Below the pieces are notes generated by a model. It searched no databases and had not been told where the DNA came from. It saw only the letters and a list, made by a program, of their open reading frames with translations. A program made the translations under genes and the position numbers. This document shows, one piece after another, positions 37,748-46,175 of a DNA stretch of 64,000 bases. The stretch lies in the NCBI GenBank assembly GCA_964448675.1, contig CAYUZU010000020.1:32917-96916 (forward strand). The letters run 5' to 3'. This DNA comes from CAYUZU01 sp964448675 (lineage in GTDB: Bacteria; Planctomycetota; Phycisphaerae; UBA1845; Fen-1342). Numbering within the stretch: the first letter of the stretch is position 1; the number at the start of each line of letters is the position of its first letter.

Positions 37748-39520
37748 GTGCAACTCACAACACTCGACTGGTTCGTCATCGCCGGCTGCTTGCTGGCCGC
37801 CTTCACCCCCGCCGTCTTCTTCGCACGCCGCGCGAGCAAGGGCACCGCGGAGTTTTTCGCCTCCGGACGGTCCGCCCCCTGGTGGCTGCTGGGGACGTCG
37901 ATGGTCGCCACGACCTTCAGCACCGACACGCCGAACCTCGTGACCGACTTCGTCCGCAGTGCCGGCGTGGCCAAGAACTGGGCGTGGTGGGCATTTCTGC
38001 TCACGGGTATGATGACCGTGTTCTTTTACGCCCGCCTGTGGCGTCGCAGCGGCGTCCTGACCGACCTCGAGTTCTACGAGCTGCGCTACTCGGGCACACC
38101 CGCCGCCATCGTCCGCGGCTTTCGCGCCGTTTACCTCGGCCTGTGCTTCAACTGCGTGATCATGGCCAGCGTCACGCTGGCTGCCGTCAAGATCGCCAAC
38201 GTCATGCTCGGCTGGGACGCGCATACCACCATCGCCTTCTGCGCCGTGACCTGCATCCTGTTCTCGTGCCTCTCCGGACTGTGGGGCGTGCTGGCCAGCG
38301 ACATCATCCAGTTCGTCATCGCCATGGTGGGCGTCTTCGCGGCGGCGCACTATGCGCTTGCGCAGCCCGAAGTCGGCGGCCTCTCGGGCCTCGTTACCCG
38401 GCTCGAGCCTGATACGCTCGCCATCCTGCCCGACTTCGGCAATTGGGAGTTCGCCCTCACAGCCATGATCATTCCGCTCACCGTGCAGTGGTGGTCGGTC
38501 TGGTATCCAGGCGCGGAGCCCGGCGGGGGCAGCTACATCGCGCAGCGCATGCTGGCCGCAAAGGACGAACGCCAGGCCATGGCTGCCACGCTGTGGTTCA
38601 ACATCGCGCACTATGCACTGCGCCCCTGGCCCTGGATCATCGTCGCTCTCTGCTCAATCCTGGTGTTCCCCGAGCTCGCCGACATCAAACGTGCCCTGCC
38701 CGCCGTCGATGAAGATCTGCTCGGCGACGACATCGCCTACCCCGCCATGCTCACGCTGTTGCCCGCCGGCTTCCGCGGACTGTTGGTGGCCTCCCTGTTG
38801 TCTGCGTATGTCTCGACCATGTCGACCCACCTGAACTGGGGGGCATCGTACCTCGTGCACGACTGCTACCGGCGCTTCGTCGTGACCGACGCCGGCGAAC
38901 GGCATTACATCTGGGTGGCGCGCCTGGTGACAGCGGCGCTGATGGTCCTGGCGGCGTGGCTGGTGCAGTTCCTCGACAGTGCGAAGGAGGCGTTCGAACT
39001 GCTGCTCTCGATCGGCGTCGGAACTGGCCTGATCTACCTGCTGCGCTGGTTCTGGTGGCGCATCAACGCCTGGAGCGAAATTGCTGCCATGACGGCCTCA
39101 TTCCTCTTCGCGGTGACCGTGTTCATCATTGAGCAGCGCGGGCGCGAGTTGCCCGACCACTGGTCGCTGGTCGTGGGCGTGGGCTGGACCACGGCCGTAT
39201 GGCTGCTGGTAACACTGGCCACCGAACCGGCCGATCGCGCGACCTTGATCCGCTTCTATCGCCTGGTGCGTCCCGCCGGCCCGGGCTGGAACCACATCCG
39301 CCGGGCCGCCGGTGTGACTGCCTCGCCCGACAGCCTCGCCCAGGCGTTTCTCGGCTGGACGCTCGCCTGTGTCGCAGTCTATGCGGCGCTGTTCGCGACG
39401 GGCAACTTCATCTACGGCCAAACGACCATCGGCACGGTGCTGGCAATCATTTTCGTCCTCAGCGGCACCGGCCTCGCGCGCATCGTCGTGGGCATGTGGT
39501 CCGCAAAGCCGACTTCGTAG
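37748..39520 (+). CDS. Sodium:solute symporter (SSS family)
   Basis: 590 residues with about thirteen membrane helices. The N-terminal helix TTLDWFVIAGCLLAAFTPAVFFARRASKG and the following FFASGRSAPWWLLGTSMVATTFSTDTPN match the SSS family, where the unwound first helix binds sodium and the sugar. The GTG start at 37748 has AGGTGA upstream. It is divergent from the GH36-like genes and shares their LacI operator region, so it probably imports a monosaccharide or disaccharide released by the secreted enzymes. The exact substrate is unknown. This gives the locus two importers, one ATP-driven and one sodium-driven. Confidence 0.92.
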   Translation: MQLTTLDWFVIAGCLLAAFTPAVFFARRASKGTAEFFASGRSAPWWLLGTSMVATTFSTDTPNLVTDFVRSAGVAKNWAWWAFLLTGMMTVFFYARLWRRSGVLTDLEFYELRYSGTPAAIVRGFRAVYLGLCFNCVIMASVTLAAVKIANVMLGWDAHTTIAFCAVTCILFSCLSGLWGVLASDIIQFVIAMVGVFAAAHYALAQPEVGGLSGLVTRLEPDTLAILPDFGNWEFALTAMIIPLTVQWWSVWYPGAEPGGGSYIAQRMLAAKDERQAMAATLWFNIAHYALRPWPWIIVALCSILVFPELADIKRALPAVDEDLLGDDIAYPAMLTLLPAGFRGLLVASLLSAYVSTMSTHLNWGASYLVHDCYRRFVVTDAGERHYIWVARLVTAALMVLAAWLVQFLDSAKEAFELLLSIGVGTGLIYLLRWFWWRINAWSEIAAMTASFLFAVTVFIIEQRGRELPDHWSLVVGVGWTTAVWLLVTLATEPADRATLIRFYRLVRPAGPGWNHIRRAAGVTASPDSLAQAFLGWTLACVAVYAALFATGNFIYGQTTIGTVLAIIFVLSGTGLARIVVGMWSAKPTS

Positions 39521-39734
39521 CCGCCGCGGGCGACATCGCGATACGCAGCCGGGGCGTACGAGGCGCCCGGCGCACGAACCACCCACGCGGGCCAGCCGCA
39601 GGCCCCCTTCTCACCCGACCCTCAAGACGGCCCGCAGCGGATTCTCCGTTCTACGGCCCGGTAGACGCGCGTTGCAGAAACAGAAGGTCGGCCAGGTCCG
39701 CGTCATCATGATGCAAATCGGCGACCGGGCGACC

Positions 39735-39768
39735 GGCCTTGCCCGTTCGGCACGGTCCGGGCAAGGCC
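39735..39768. terminator. Hairpin between symporter and small dockerin gene
   Basis: Perfect 11-bp stem GGCCTTGCCCG / CGGGCAAGGCC with a 12-nt loop, between convergent genes. A second copy of this hairpin is at 45867-45909. No U-run is present in either direction. Confidence 0.65.
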
Positions 39769-40038
39769 AGTCGTCGTTGTCGCCAGGAGCGAACCACGCC
39801 CGCAGTCCGTTGATTCACGGACAGGTCGTGTTCTGCAGCGCGACAAACGGATCGATGTCGCGCCAGCTGACGGAGCCGCTGCCGTCGACGTCGTTGTTCG
39901 CGAACGGACAGGAAGGCGGCGCGCCGTAGACCTGTTCGTGCAACGCGGTCCAGGCGGAGACGTTGTCATTCTGCGCCGCGACGAAGAAGTCGATGTCGCG
40001 CCAGTTGATCTGCCCGTCACAGTTGCTGTCGCCGTGAC
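39735..40038. repeat. Duplicated 3' module (terminator plus dockerin coding end), copy 1
   Basis: This block aligns with 45871-46175 by eye over ~305 bp: the hairpin, the intergenic stretch after it and the last ~70 codons of the overlapping gene. The two differ at scattered positions, and the loop differs by a few bases. Confidence 0.75.
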
Positions 40039-40285
40039 AAACGGGCGGCGTGATGATCTCCTCGTTCCAGAAGCCGCCGGTGACCGTGAAGTCGCCACCG
40101 GTCATCGGCGTACCGGCCGCCGGCTGGCCGACGGTGCCGGCGAGCTCGAAGTCGCCGCCCTGGCTGATCGTGCCGCCGCCGCCGATGGTCCACCAGCCGA
40201 TGGTGAAGTCAGCGAGGGCGACCGACGCGGCGGCGAGTAGCAGGAGCGTCAGGCCGATGTCGGGATGGGGTCGATTGGTTTTCAT
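39815..40285 (-). CDS. Small secreted protein with C-terminal dockerin-like module
   Basis: 156 residues. The signal peptide spans ~1-25 (LTLLLLAAASVALA). Residues ~26-80 carry IGGGGTISQGGDFELAGTVGQP and GGDFTVTGGFWNEE, a short Gly-rich motif often seen just before C-terminal sorting modules. Residues 83-156 are the paired EF-hand module: GDSNCDGQINWRDIDFF, then CPFANNDVDGSG and a second WRDID, ending NTTCP. Almost nothing but targeting elements is present, so it may be a minimal surface adaptor; this is inference. It is the last gene after the fibre-like and C10 peptidase genes. Confidence 0.88.
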   Translation of the reverse strand: MKTNRPHPDIGLTLLLLAAASVALADFTIGWWTIGGGGTISQGGDFELAGTVGQPAAGTPMTGGDFTVTGGFWNEEIITPPVCHGDSNCDGQINWRDIDFFVAAQNDNVSAWTALHEQVYGAPPSCPFANNDVDGSGSVSWRDIDPFVALQNTTCP

Positions 40286-40338
40286 GGTTGGTTCTCCGCA
40301 GCTGCGGGTTCGTACAAGCCTGACGTCGCGTTCGACAA

Positions 40339-41838
40339 TCAGTGCAACACGAGCATGCCATTGCGCCGAATGGCGAACGCACCGTGGTAAATGCGAACGC
40401 CGCGCGATTCGTCACCGCGCGTGAAGAGCCTGGTTTCGGGATCGCCGACGAAGCCGATCGCATCGTCAGCATCGCCAACGCACTTGACCGTAACATGTGG
40501 CAGAAACTGCAGGCGGTGGCCGGCCTGGAAGACCCCCAGTGTTCCCGTTGCATCTCGATCGAAGTAGCGGTAGGGGAAAGACGTTACCAGGGGATAGAAT
40601 GTGCCGATGACATGGCCGATGGCACGGTCAGGGTAAATGTCTTCGAGCATGTACTCGATCCAATAGCCGCCGAGCAGAAGGTCGTCTAGTACGTACCACA
40701 TCGTGTCGGCGTTGTCCCAGCCGTAGTTCATGTGATAGTACTTCTCGTTGTCTTGAATCATCCAGCCGTCGCAAACGACGGAGTGCCCCTCAATGCGGTA
40801 GTGAATCGGGCGATTTCGGTTGAGCTGACTTCGGATGGCGTCGTACCAGTCATCCGGTTCGAGGAATAGCCAGCGATCCTGCTTGAGGCAGTCGCCGTAG
40901 CGGAAGTGATCTTCGTATACGGCCTCCATAGCCCAAGTGAATGCGCTGGAACCGGCGCAGCCGTAGTTTGTGGCAACCGCGACCCCGATCTCGGCGCAGA
41001 GCTCAGCCACCGCGTTGATCTGCGCCTGCGTGCACGGAATTGCGTTCTCATCGATGAAGCCAGGAAGGAGTGGGTTCCAATTGTACGAATCACACATGTT
41101 CGGCCAGTCGTAGCGGTCATCGTAAGGACTACCCTGGCCCCACGGCGGCCAGTTCCAGTAACGCATGATCTGGGCACCAGCGGTCGCGACGCAGCCTACT
41201 ACGGCGTTGCTGTTGTAGTCGTTGTAGGATCCCCAAGAGCAGCCCAAATCCGGACAGTCGTCATTATAAGGGGGGCGCTGATGCCAGGATGAATCCAGCA
41301 GGGTCTCACCCTCGTAGTAGTCAGCGCGCGGGCCGCCGGCTTCCAGGAGTTGCCGAAACAGCGCCACGTCGCCTCCCAGAAGGTCCCAGGAGGCACGGTG
41401 GCTTTCGACCAGGATCTGCTCCAGCGCTTCAGGGCTGACTTCGTCGATGGGGCCGATTCGAGCCTCGATGCCGTCCAGTACGCGCTGCATGCCGTCCTTG
41501 ATCAGGGCCGCCATGCCCGCTTCGGCCTGCGGGTCGAGATCGGAGTCGGCTGAGAACGCCTTGACTGCCGGTAGATGGTGCCGGAGTGAGACAACGACAA
41601 AGCCGATGGGCTCGACCTGACAGAAGTAGCCCAGCAATCGTGTGTCGCGTGCCAACTCGCGGATGTCGACCACGGTCGCCGATTCGTGTTCGCCCCAGTG
41701 CCCGGTCTGGTGGATCCGCAGCGCAACCCAATTCTCGGCTACATTGTGGGCTTCGTCGATTGTGACCATCTGCGCGGGCGCGCCGCATACGGCGAAGGTC
41801 AGCAGGGCTGCGATGCCTAAGGTGTATGTCATCTTCAT
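40339..41838 (-). CDS. C10 (streptopain-like) cysteine peptidase
   Basis: 499 residues. A signal peptide spans ~1-22, followed by a propeptide-like region to ~170. The catalytic domain carries VVGCVATAGAQIMRYW with nucleophile C216, EGHSVVCDGW with H352, and YYHMNYGWDN at ~367-376, the order and sequence of the streptopain/SpeB family. Extra cysteines (DDCPDLGC, CLKQD) may form disulfides outside the cell. The ATG at 41838 has GGGGAGG upstream, in a 15-bp gap after the fibre-like gene, so both are co-transcribed. It lacks the dockerin-like end of its neighbours. The family needs propeptide cleavage for activity; substrates are unknown. Confidence 0.92.
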   Translation of the reverse strand: MKMTYTLGIAALLTFAVCGAPAQMVTIDEAHNVAENWVALRIHQTGHWGEHESATVVDIRELARDTRLLGYFCQVEPIGFVVVSLRHHLPAVKAFSADSDLDPQAEAGMAALIKDGMQRVLDGIEARIGPIDEVSPEALEQILVESHRASWDLLGGDVALFRQLLEAGGPRADYYEGETLLDSSWHQRPPYNDDCPDLGCSWGSYNDYNSNAVVGCVATAGAQIMRYWNWPPWGQGSPYDDRYDWPNMCDSYNWNPLLPGFIDENAIPCTQAQINAVAELCAEIGVAVATNYGCAGSSAFTWAMEAVYEDHFRYGDCLKQDRWLFLEPDDWYDAIRSQLNRNRPIHYRIEGHSVVCDGWMIQDNEKYYHMNYGWDNADTMWYVLDDLLLGGYWIEYMLEDIYPDRAIGHVIGTFYPLVTSFPYRYFDRDATGTLGVFQAGHRLQFLPHVTVKCVGDADDAIGFVGDPETRLFTRGDESRGVRIYHGAFAIRRNGMLVLH

Positions 41839-41853
41839 GGTTGCACCTCCCCA

Positions 41854-44800
41854 TTACTGCAGCGTGACGAGCACGAGGATCTGCCCTTGCTCGTCCGCGG
41901 CGAGCGCCTCCATCGCCTTACCGAGGATGGCGCCCTGGGCCTGCGTGTGGTCGGTCACCTTCATGGCAAAACCGGGCGTGGGGGATGTGGTCAGCAGATC
42001 GCCCGGCTCCACGGCACCGTAGCGCGCGTCAACGTTGCAGTAGACGCGGCCTGCGAGCGCCACGTTGTGGTCAAACTGCCCGGCTCCCAGGCGCACGCCA
42101 GAACCGAGGCCGTTGGCGCCGGCCACGATGCCGGCCACCTTGCGGTCGTATGCGGTGCTGCTGATGGTCAGCTTGCCTGGCTCATCCGGATCGATAACGA
42201 GCACGGTGCCGGGCTCGACCGTCTTGCTTGCGCTGACGTCGAATCCTTCCGCAAAGTCCAGGCCCGTGCCGAGCTCCATCACGAGATCGTTGGTGCTCTG
42301 GTCGAAGATACGCACGTTGCCACGCAGGTCGGCTGCGTTTCCGTCCGGGCCACCCATCGCGAATATGGCGGTACCGTAGGAGTGGTTGGCTACGGCCTTC
42401 AGACCATAACCGCTAGAGCACTCCACCTTGAGCTTGGCGTCGAGAGTCTCGGACCCCACAGCCAGTCCGCCTGTGATGAAGGTGTTTCCGTCAACCTCGA
42501 CCTCGCCCTGGAACTGCCCGGCGTGGCTACCCTCGGCGTATATCGCCGTGCCGGTAGCGCCGGTGGCCTCGAAGCGGCCAGCGTAGTGCGGCTGCAATCC
42601 GATGGTGGGTTCAGCGCGTGCCAGAATGGCGGTGCCCTGCTCGCCGGTAGAGCGCGCACTCACCCCGACGCCGTGCTCGCCAGTAGCACGCGCAACGACC
42701 CCGCTGCCCTCACCGCCACTGGCACGGAAATGGCCACCGGCGGCATAGCTGTCCGCGTCGAGGTTGCCGGCCACTCCGTAGACGCCGGCCACCTCGAAGA
42801 TCTCGGAACCGGTGCCATCGGTCTTGCCGTACATGCCCACGCCGAGGTCACTCGTGCCGCGAACGCCATGACCAGTGCTGGTGTTGTGGCCTCGGACTCC
42901 GGCGCCCGTACTGAAGGTGACGTGATAGCCATACTCGCTTTGCGCGAAGGCGCCGTCGCGCCCGTACGCCAGTCGCGCATAGGTATCGCTGCTGGAGCTG
43001 GCGCGAGCAGAACCGTCAATGTCCAGTTTGGTTCCCGGTGTGTCAGTCCCGACGCCGACATTGCCTCCGGTCTCGAAGAGCACCGAATTCGCGATGCTCG
43101 TGCTGCCGGCGAACTTGGCGATGTAGCCGGTCGTGCCGCCGCCGCTGATGCCGCCGCCGCTCCCGCCGCCAGCGGTGGTCTGCAGCGTGCCGTCGGGGAA
43201 CATGATGCCGTCCACGCCGGGCGTGCCCGAAACGTGCAGCTTGGCCCCCGGCGTTCCAGTGCCGATCCCGACGTTGCCGCCACCCAGACACATCTCGATG
43301 TCGCCGCCGTCCGCCTGCATTCTGAGCTTGCCGGTCCCGCCTTGGTAACGGACCATGATCTCGTTGTCGTCAAAGACCATGTTGCGGCTCGTCGAGTCAC
43401 CCAGGAGCAGGTACCCGCCGTCGGTGATGGTGGCGTCGGCCCCGCCGACGATGTGCAGCGGCGCCTCGGGGGTGGTGCAGCCGATGCCGACGTTGCCACC
43501 GTTCGTGATCGTCATGGCCGCGTCGGACAAGTCGGGGAGCGCCGTGTTGGCGTCGCTGTTTTGCAGGAAGTGAAACGCGCCGCGGTTCCAGGTGTCCATG
43601 CGCTCGTATACCAGCGCACCTTTGCCGCGTGGCTCACCGCCGCTGTCGACCTGAAACACGATACCGGCTGCCGTGTTCGGATCACCCCCGGTGTTCGACA
43701 CCTTGACGGGATAGGTTAACTCGCCAGTGGCGGTGTCGTCGGCGTGGAGTCGAGCCGTGGGCCCGAATGTGCCAATGCCAACGTTGCCCTCGGGCGTAAG
43801 GCGCATCACGGTGCCAGGGACACCCGCTTCCTGCGTACGCAGTTCGAGGGCGATGTCGCTGGTACCCGAGTCATCGCGCGCCTGCACGTACGCGGTCCCG
43901 TCGTTGCCATCGCCTTGGTAGGCGTGCAGGTACAAGTGGCCACGCCCGTAGTAATCGCCGACGACGTGCAGGTGGTGCTTGGGCTGGCTCGTCCCAATCC
44001 CGACGAATCCCCCGCCGTCACACAGCGCGATATTGCCGCCTTCCGCTTGAACCCGCAGCGTGCCGCCCGCACCATTGTCGCGGACCATGATCTCGTTGTC
44101 GTCAAAGACCATGTTGCGGCCCGTCGTGTTCCCGATGATCTGGTAGCCACCGCCGGCGAGCGTGGCGTCGGCCCCGCCGACGATGTGCAGCGGCGCCTCG
44201 GGGTTGGAGATGCCGATGCCCACGTCACCGGTGAGGGCTTCGAACGTCATGACGTCCCGGAGGGCCGCCTCGTCGCGCACGATGAGGTTGTCGCTCTGCC
44301 AGCCGCGGAAGAACGGGAAGATCCACTCGCGCTCGGTGTCTTCGTACCAGTTAAGGCCACCCAGCGAATTGGGATCCCGCGTGACGCGGATGAAGCCGCC
44401 GTTCCCGTCGTCCGCCACGGAAAGCGGGTCCCCGGGCGCGGCGTCGCCAATGCCTACATGGCCAGCGTTGTAGTAGATGTCACTCCCACTCTGGCTCCAC
44501 AGCGAGGTGCCGCCCGTCCCGCCCGGCGCCCAGGCCGCGTTCCCATCCCCGTCGGCCGTCAGTACGTAACCGGCCGTCGGGTTCTCGGTAACCTGCAGCT
44601 GCTCGCAGCGGACCTTGCCAGCCACGTCAAACGTACCCGGCAGCGGATCCGGCTTGTTGATACCGACGCCGCCCGTCGCGCGGATCAGAAACTGATTGGC
44701 CGCCGTGGACGCGAACGGGGCGTTCGGGTCACCCGTGGAATCGCTCCAAACGAACGAGCCGTCGTGGGCCGCCCAGGCCGCATAGCCAGCGGCCAGGCTC

Positions 44801-45582
44801 AGGACGCCCTCCGCGTCATTGTCGATGCCACCCGGCACGGTAGCGAACGCACCAGCCGTGTTGCGCTCACCGCCCCCAATCGTCCCGGACTGCGCATCGA
44901 CTGTGTTGTAGTAGCCGCCGGCGATCGTGGCGCGCAGGGCGTCCGCGTGGTTAAGCCGGCCGCCGGCAACGACCGCTTCCTGGCTGGCCTTGTTACTGAA
45001 GCCGCCGCCGATCGTGCCGTACGACCCCACGACGCGGTTGAATCCACCGGCGAACCCGCCGCCGCTGATGGTCTGGCCGACTGCACTGGGGTGCGTCGTA
45101 TTGCCGGCATAGCCGCCGATGACGTTGGCGCAGGTATCGTTCTGCTGAGTACGGACGCCAGGCAGCGCGAGCGCGAACGGGGTCGGGCTCAGTTCCTGGC
45201 GCGGCAGCAGTGTGACGTAAGGTGCGGTATCGCTCGGATCGTGCGGATAGCGCACCGCGATCTCCAGCCAGCGGGCATCAAGGTGGAAGATGTCCGGGCC
45301 GAAGTCCGGCCGGGCTGTGAACAGGCCGCCGCCGACCTCGATGACGGGGAGATTACCTGGCTGTCCGTCACAGACAACGGTGGTACCGATTTGTCCACTG
45401 GTCGTGTTGGGATCGCCCCACAGCGAGAACTGCATATCGACGGTACCGGTGACGGGCTGTCCGCCTTGCTGCAACTGGCCGTGGTAGGTGATTGCCGTGC
45501 CGACCGGGATCTGCGCGACGGCTGCCAGCGGAACGAGAAGTAGCGTTACACCAATGCAACATGAGAGTCCTGGCGTTTTCAT
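41854..45582 (-). CDS. Secreted fibre-like protein with YadA-head and tail-fibre-type repeats
   Basis: 1242 residues from the ATG at 45582 (GGAGG upstream). A signal peptide spans ~1-27. Residues ~140-260 have head-type repeats (YGTIGGGFSNKAS, SGTIGGGERNTAGAF) like trimeric adhesins. Then come many NVGIGT..P.A.LHV.G units typical of tail-fibre-like surface proteins. The last ~150 residues (DLVMELGTGLDFAEGFDV, KVAGIVAGANGLGSGVRLG, LAGRVYCNVDA) resemble the C-terminal trimerisation region of such proteins. It contains an internal ~240-bp direct repeat. The first ~40 residues are identical to those of the upstream beta-helix protein. A trimeric fibre at the cell surface is inferred; there is no enzymatic motif. 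Confidence 0.85.
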   Translation of the reverse strand: MKTPGLSCCIGVTLLLVPLAAVAQIPVGTAITYHGQLQQGGQPVTGTVDMQFSLWGDPNTTSGQIGTTVVCDGQPGNLPVIEVGGGLFTARPDFGPDIFHLDARWLEIAVRYPHDPSDTAPYVTLLPRQELSPTPFALALPGVRTQQNDTCANVIGGYAGNTTHPSAVGQTISGGGFAGGFNRVVGSYGTIGGGFSNKASQEAVVAGGRLNHADALRATIAGGYYNTVDAQSGTIGGGERNTAGAFATVPGGIDNDAEGVLSLAAGYAAWAAHDGSFVWSDSTGDPNAPFASTAANQFLIRATGGVGINKPDPLPGTFDVAGKVRCEQLQVTENPTAGYVLTADGDGNAAWAPGGTGGTSLWSQSGSDIYYNAGHVGIGDAAPGDPLSVADDGNGGFIRVTRDPNSLGGLNWYEDTEREWIFPFFRGWQSDNLIVRDEAALRDVMTFEALTGDVGIGISNPEAPLHIVGGADATLAGGGYQIIGNTTGRNMVFDDNEIMVRDNGAGGTLRVQAEGGNIALCDGGGFVGIGTSQPKHHLHVVGDYYGRGHLYLHAYQGDGNDGTAYVQARDDSGTSDIALELRTQEAGVPGTVMRLTPEGNVGIGTFGPTARLHADDTATGELTYPVKVSNTGGDPNTAAGIVFQVDSGGEPRGKGALVYERMDTWNRGAFHFLQNSDANTALPDLSDAAMTITNGGNVGIGCTTPEAPLHIVGGADATITDGGYLLLGDSTSRNMVFDDNEIMVRYQGGTGKLRMQADGGDIEMCLGGGNVGIGTGTPGAKLHVSGTPGVDGIMFPDGTLQTTAGGGSGGGISGGGTTGYIAKFAGSTSIANSVLFETGGNVGVGTDTPGTKLDIDGSARASSSSDTYARLAYGRDGAFAQSEYGYHVTFSTGAGVRGHNTSTGHGVRGTSDLGVGMYGKTDGTGSEIFEVAGVYGVAGNLDADSYAAGGHFRASGGEGSGVVARATGEHGVGVSARSTGEQGTAILARAEPTIGLQPHYAGRFEATGATGTAIYAEGSHAGQFQGEVEVDGNTFITGGLAVGSETLDAKLKVECSSGYGLKAVANHSYGTAIFAMGGPDGNAADLRGNVRIFDQSTNDLVMELGTGLDFAEGFDVSASKTVEPGTVLVIDPDEPGKLTISSTAYDRKVAGIVAGANGLGSGVRLGAGQFDHNVALAGRVYCNVDARYGAVEPGDLLTTSPTPGFAMKVTDHTQAQGAILGKAMEALAADEQGQILVLVTLQ
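43260..43500. repeat. Internal direct repeat of the fibre gene, copy 1
   Basis: Pairs with 43992-44232 at an offset of 732 bp (244 codons). Both encode a unit with PEAPLHIVGGADAT and RNMVFDDNEIMVR; several stretches of more than 35 bases match exactly. Confidence 0.75.
43992..44232. repeat. Internal direct repeat of the fibre gene, copy 2
   Basis: Second copy of the unit at 43260-43500, in frame and in the same orientation. Confidence 0.75.
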
Positions 45583-45714
45583 GATGTGCCTCCAGTGTTT
45601 CCGAAGTGTCGGCGCAATCCGCGGCGCGTGTGCTCCGGGCCCACCCGACGCGTTGCCCGCCGTATTACGACCCATCAGTGGGTACGAGCGCGGCGCGTGC
45701 GTTCTGACAAAAAA
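45461..45714. repeat. Duplicated 5' module (upstream region plus signal-peptide coding), copy 1
   Basis: About 254 bp nearly identical to 47606-47859 (offset 2145), with only about four mismatches seen by eye. It covers the first ~40 codons of the fibre gene, the GGAGG site and ~130 bp upstream, so probably the promoter too. Confidence 0.9.
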
Positions 45715-45866
45715 ACGATCGAGCGTCTCAAGAAAATGCGCCCCCGAGGCGGCCATGAAGATGTTCTGCTTCGTCCCTCGGCCAGCGCCACGAGACAGAC
45801 GCCTGGAGCACGGTCATTGCTCACCGCGTCGGCGCTCTGGCTGCCCGTCCGGGATCGCGATCACGC

Positions 45867-45909
45867 GACTGGCCTTGCCCGGTCGGTGCGATTCGGGGCA
45901 AGGCCAGTC
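45867..45909. terminator. Hairpin downstream of the beta-helix gene
   Basis: Perfect 14-bp stem GACTGGCCTTGCCC / GGGCAAGGCCAGTC with a 15-nt loop, 43 bp after the stop at 45952. It is the second copy of the hairpin at 39735-39768. Confidence 0.65.
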
Positions 45910-46175
45910 GTCGTTGTCGCCAGGAGCGAACCACGCCCGCAGTCCGTTGTTTTACGGACAGGTCGTGTTCTGCAGCGCGACGAACGGGTCGACGTCGCGC
46001 CAGTTGGCGACGCCGCTGCCGTCGACGTCGTTGTTCGCGAACGGACAGGAAGGCGCCGCGCCGTAGACCTGTTCGTGTAACGCGATCCAGGCGGAGACGT
46101 TGTCGTTTTGGGCCGCGACGAAGAAGTCGACGTCGCGCCAGTTGACCTGGCCGTCACAGTTGCTGTCGCCGGGAC
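45871..46175. repeat. Duplicated 3' module, copy 2
   Basis: Matches 39735-40038, covering the terminator hairpin, ~45 bp of intergenic DNA and the dockerin-coding end. Confidence 0.75.
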
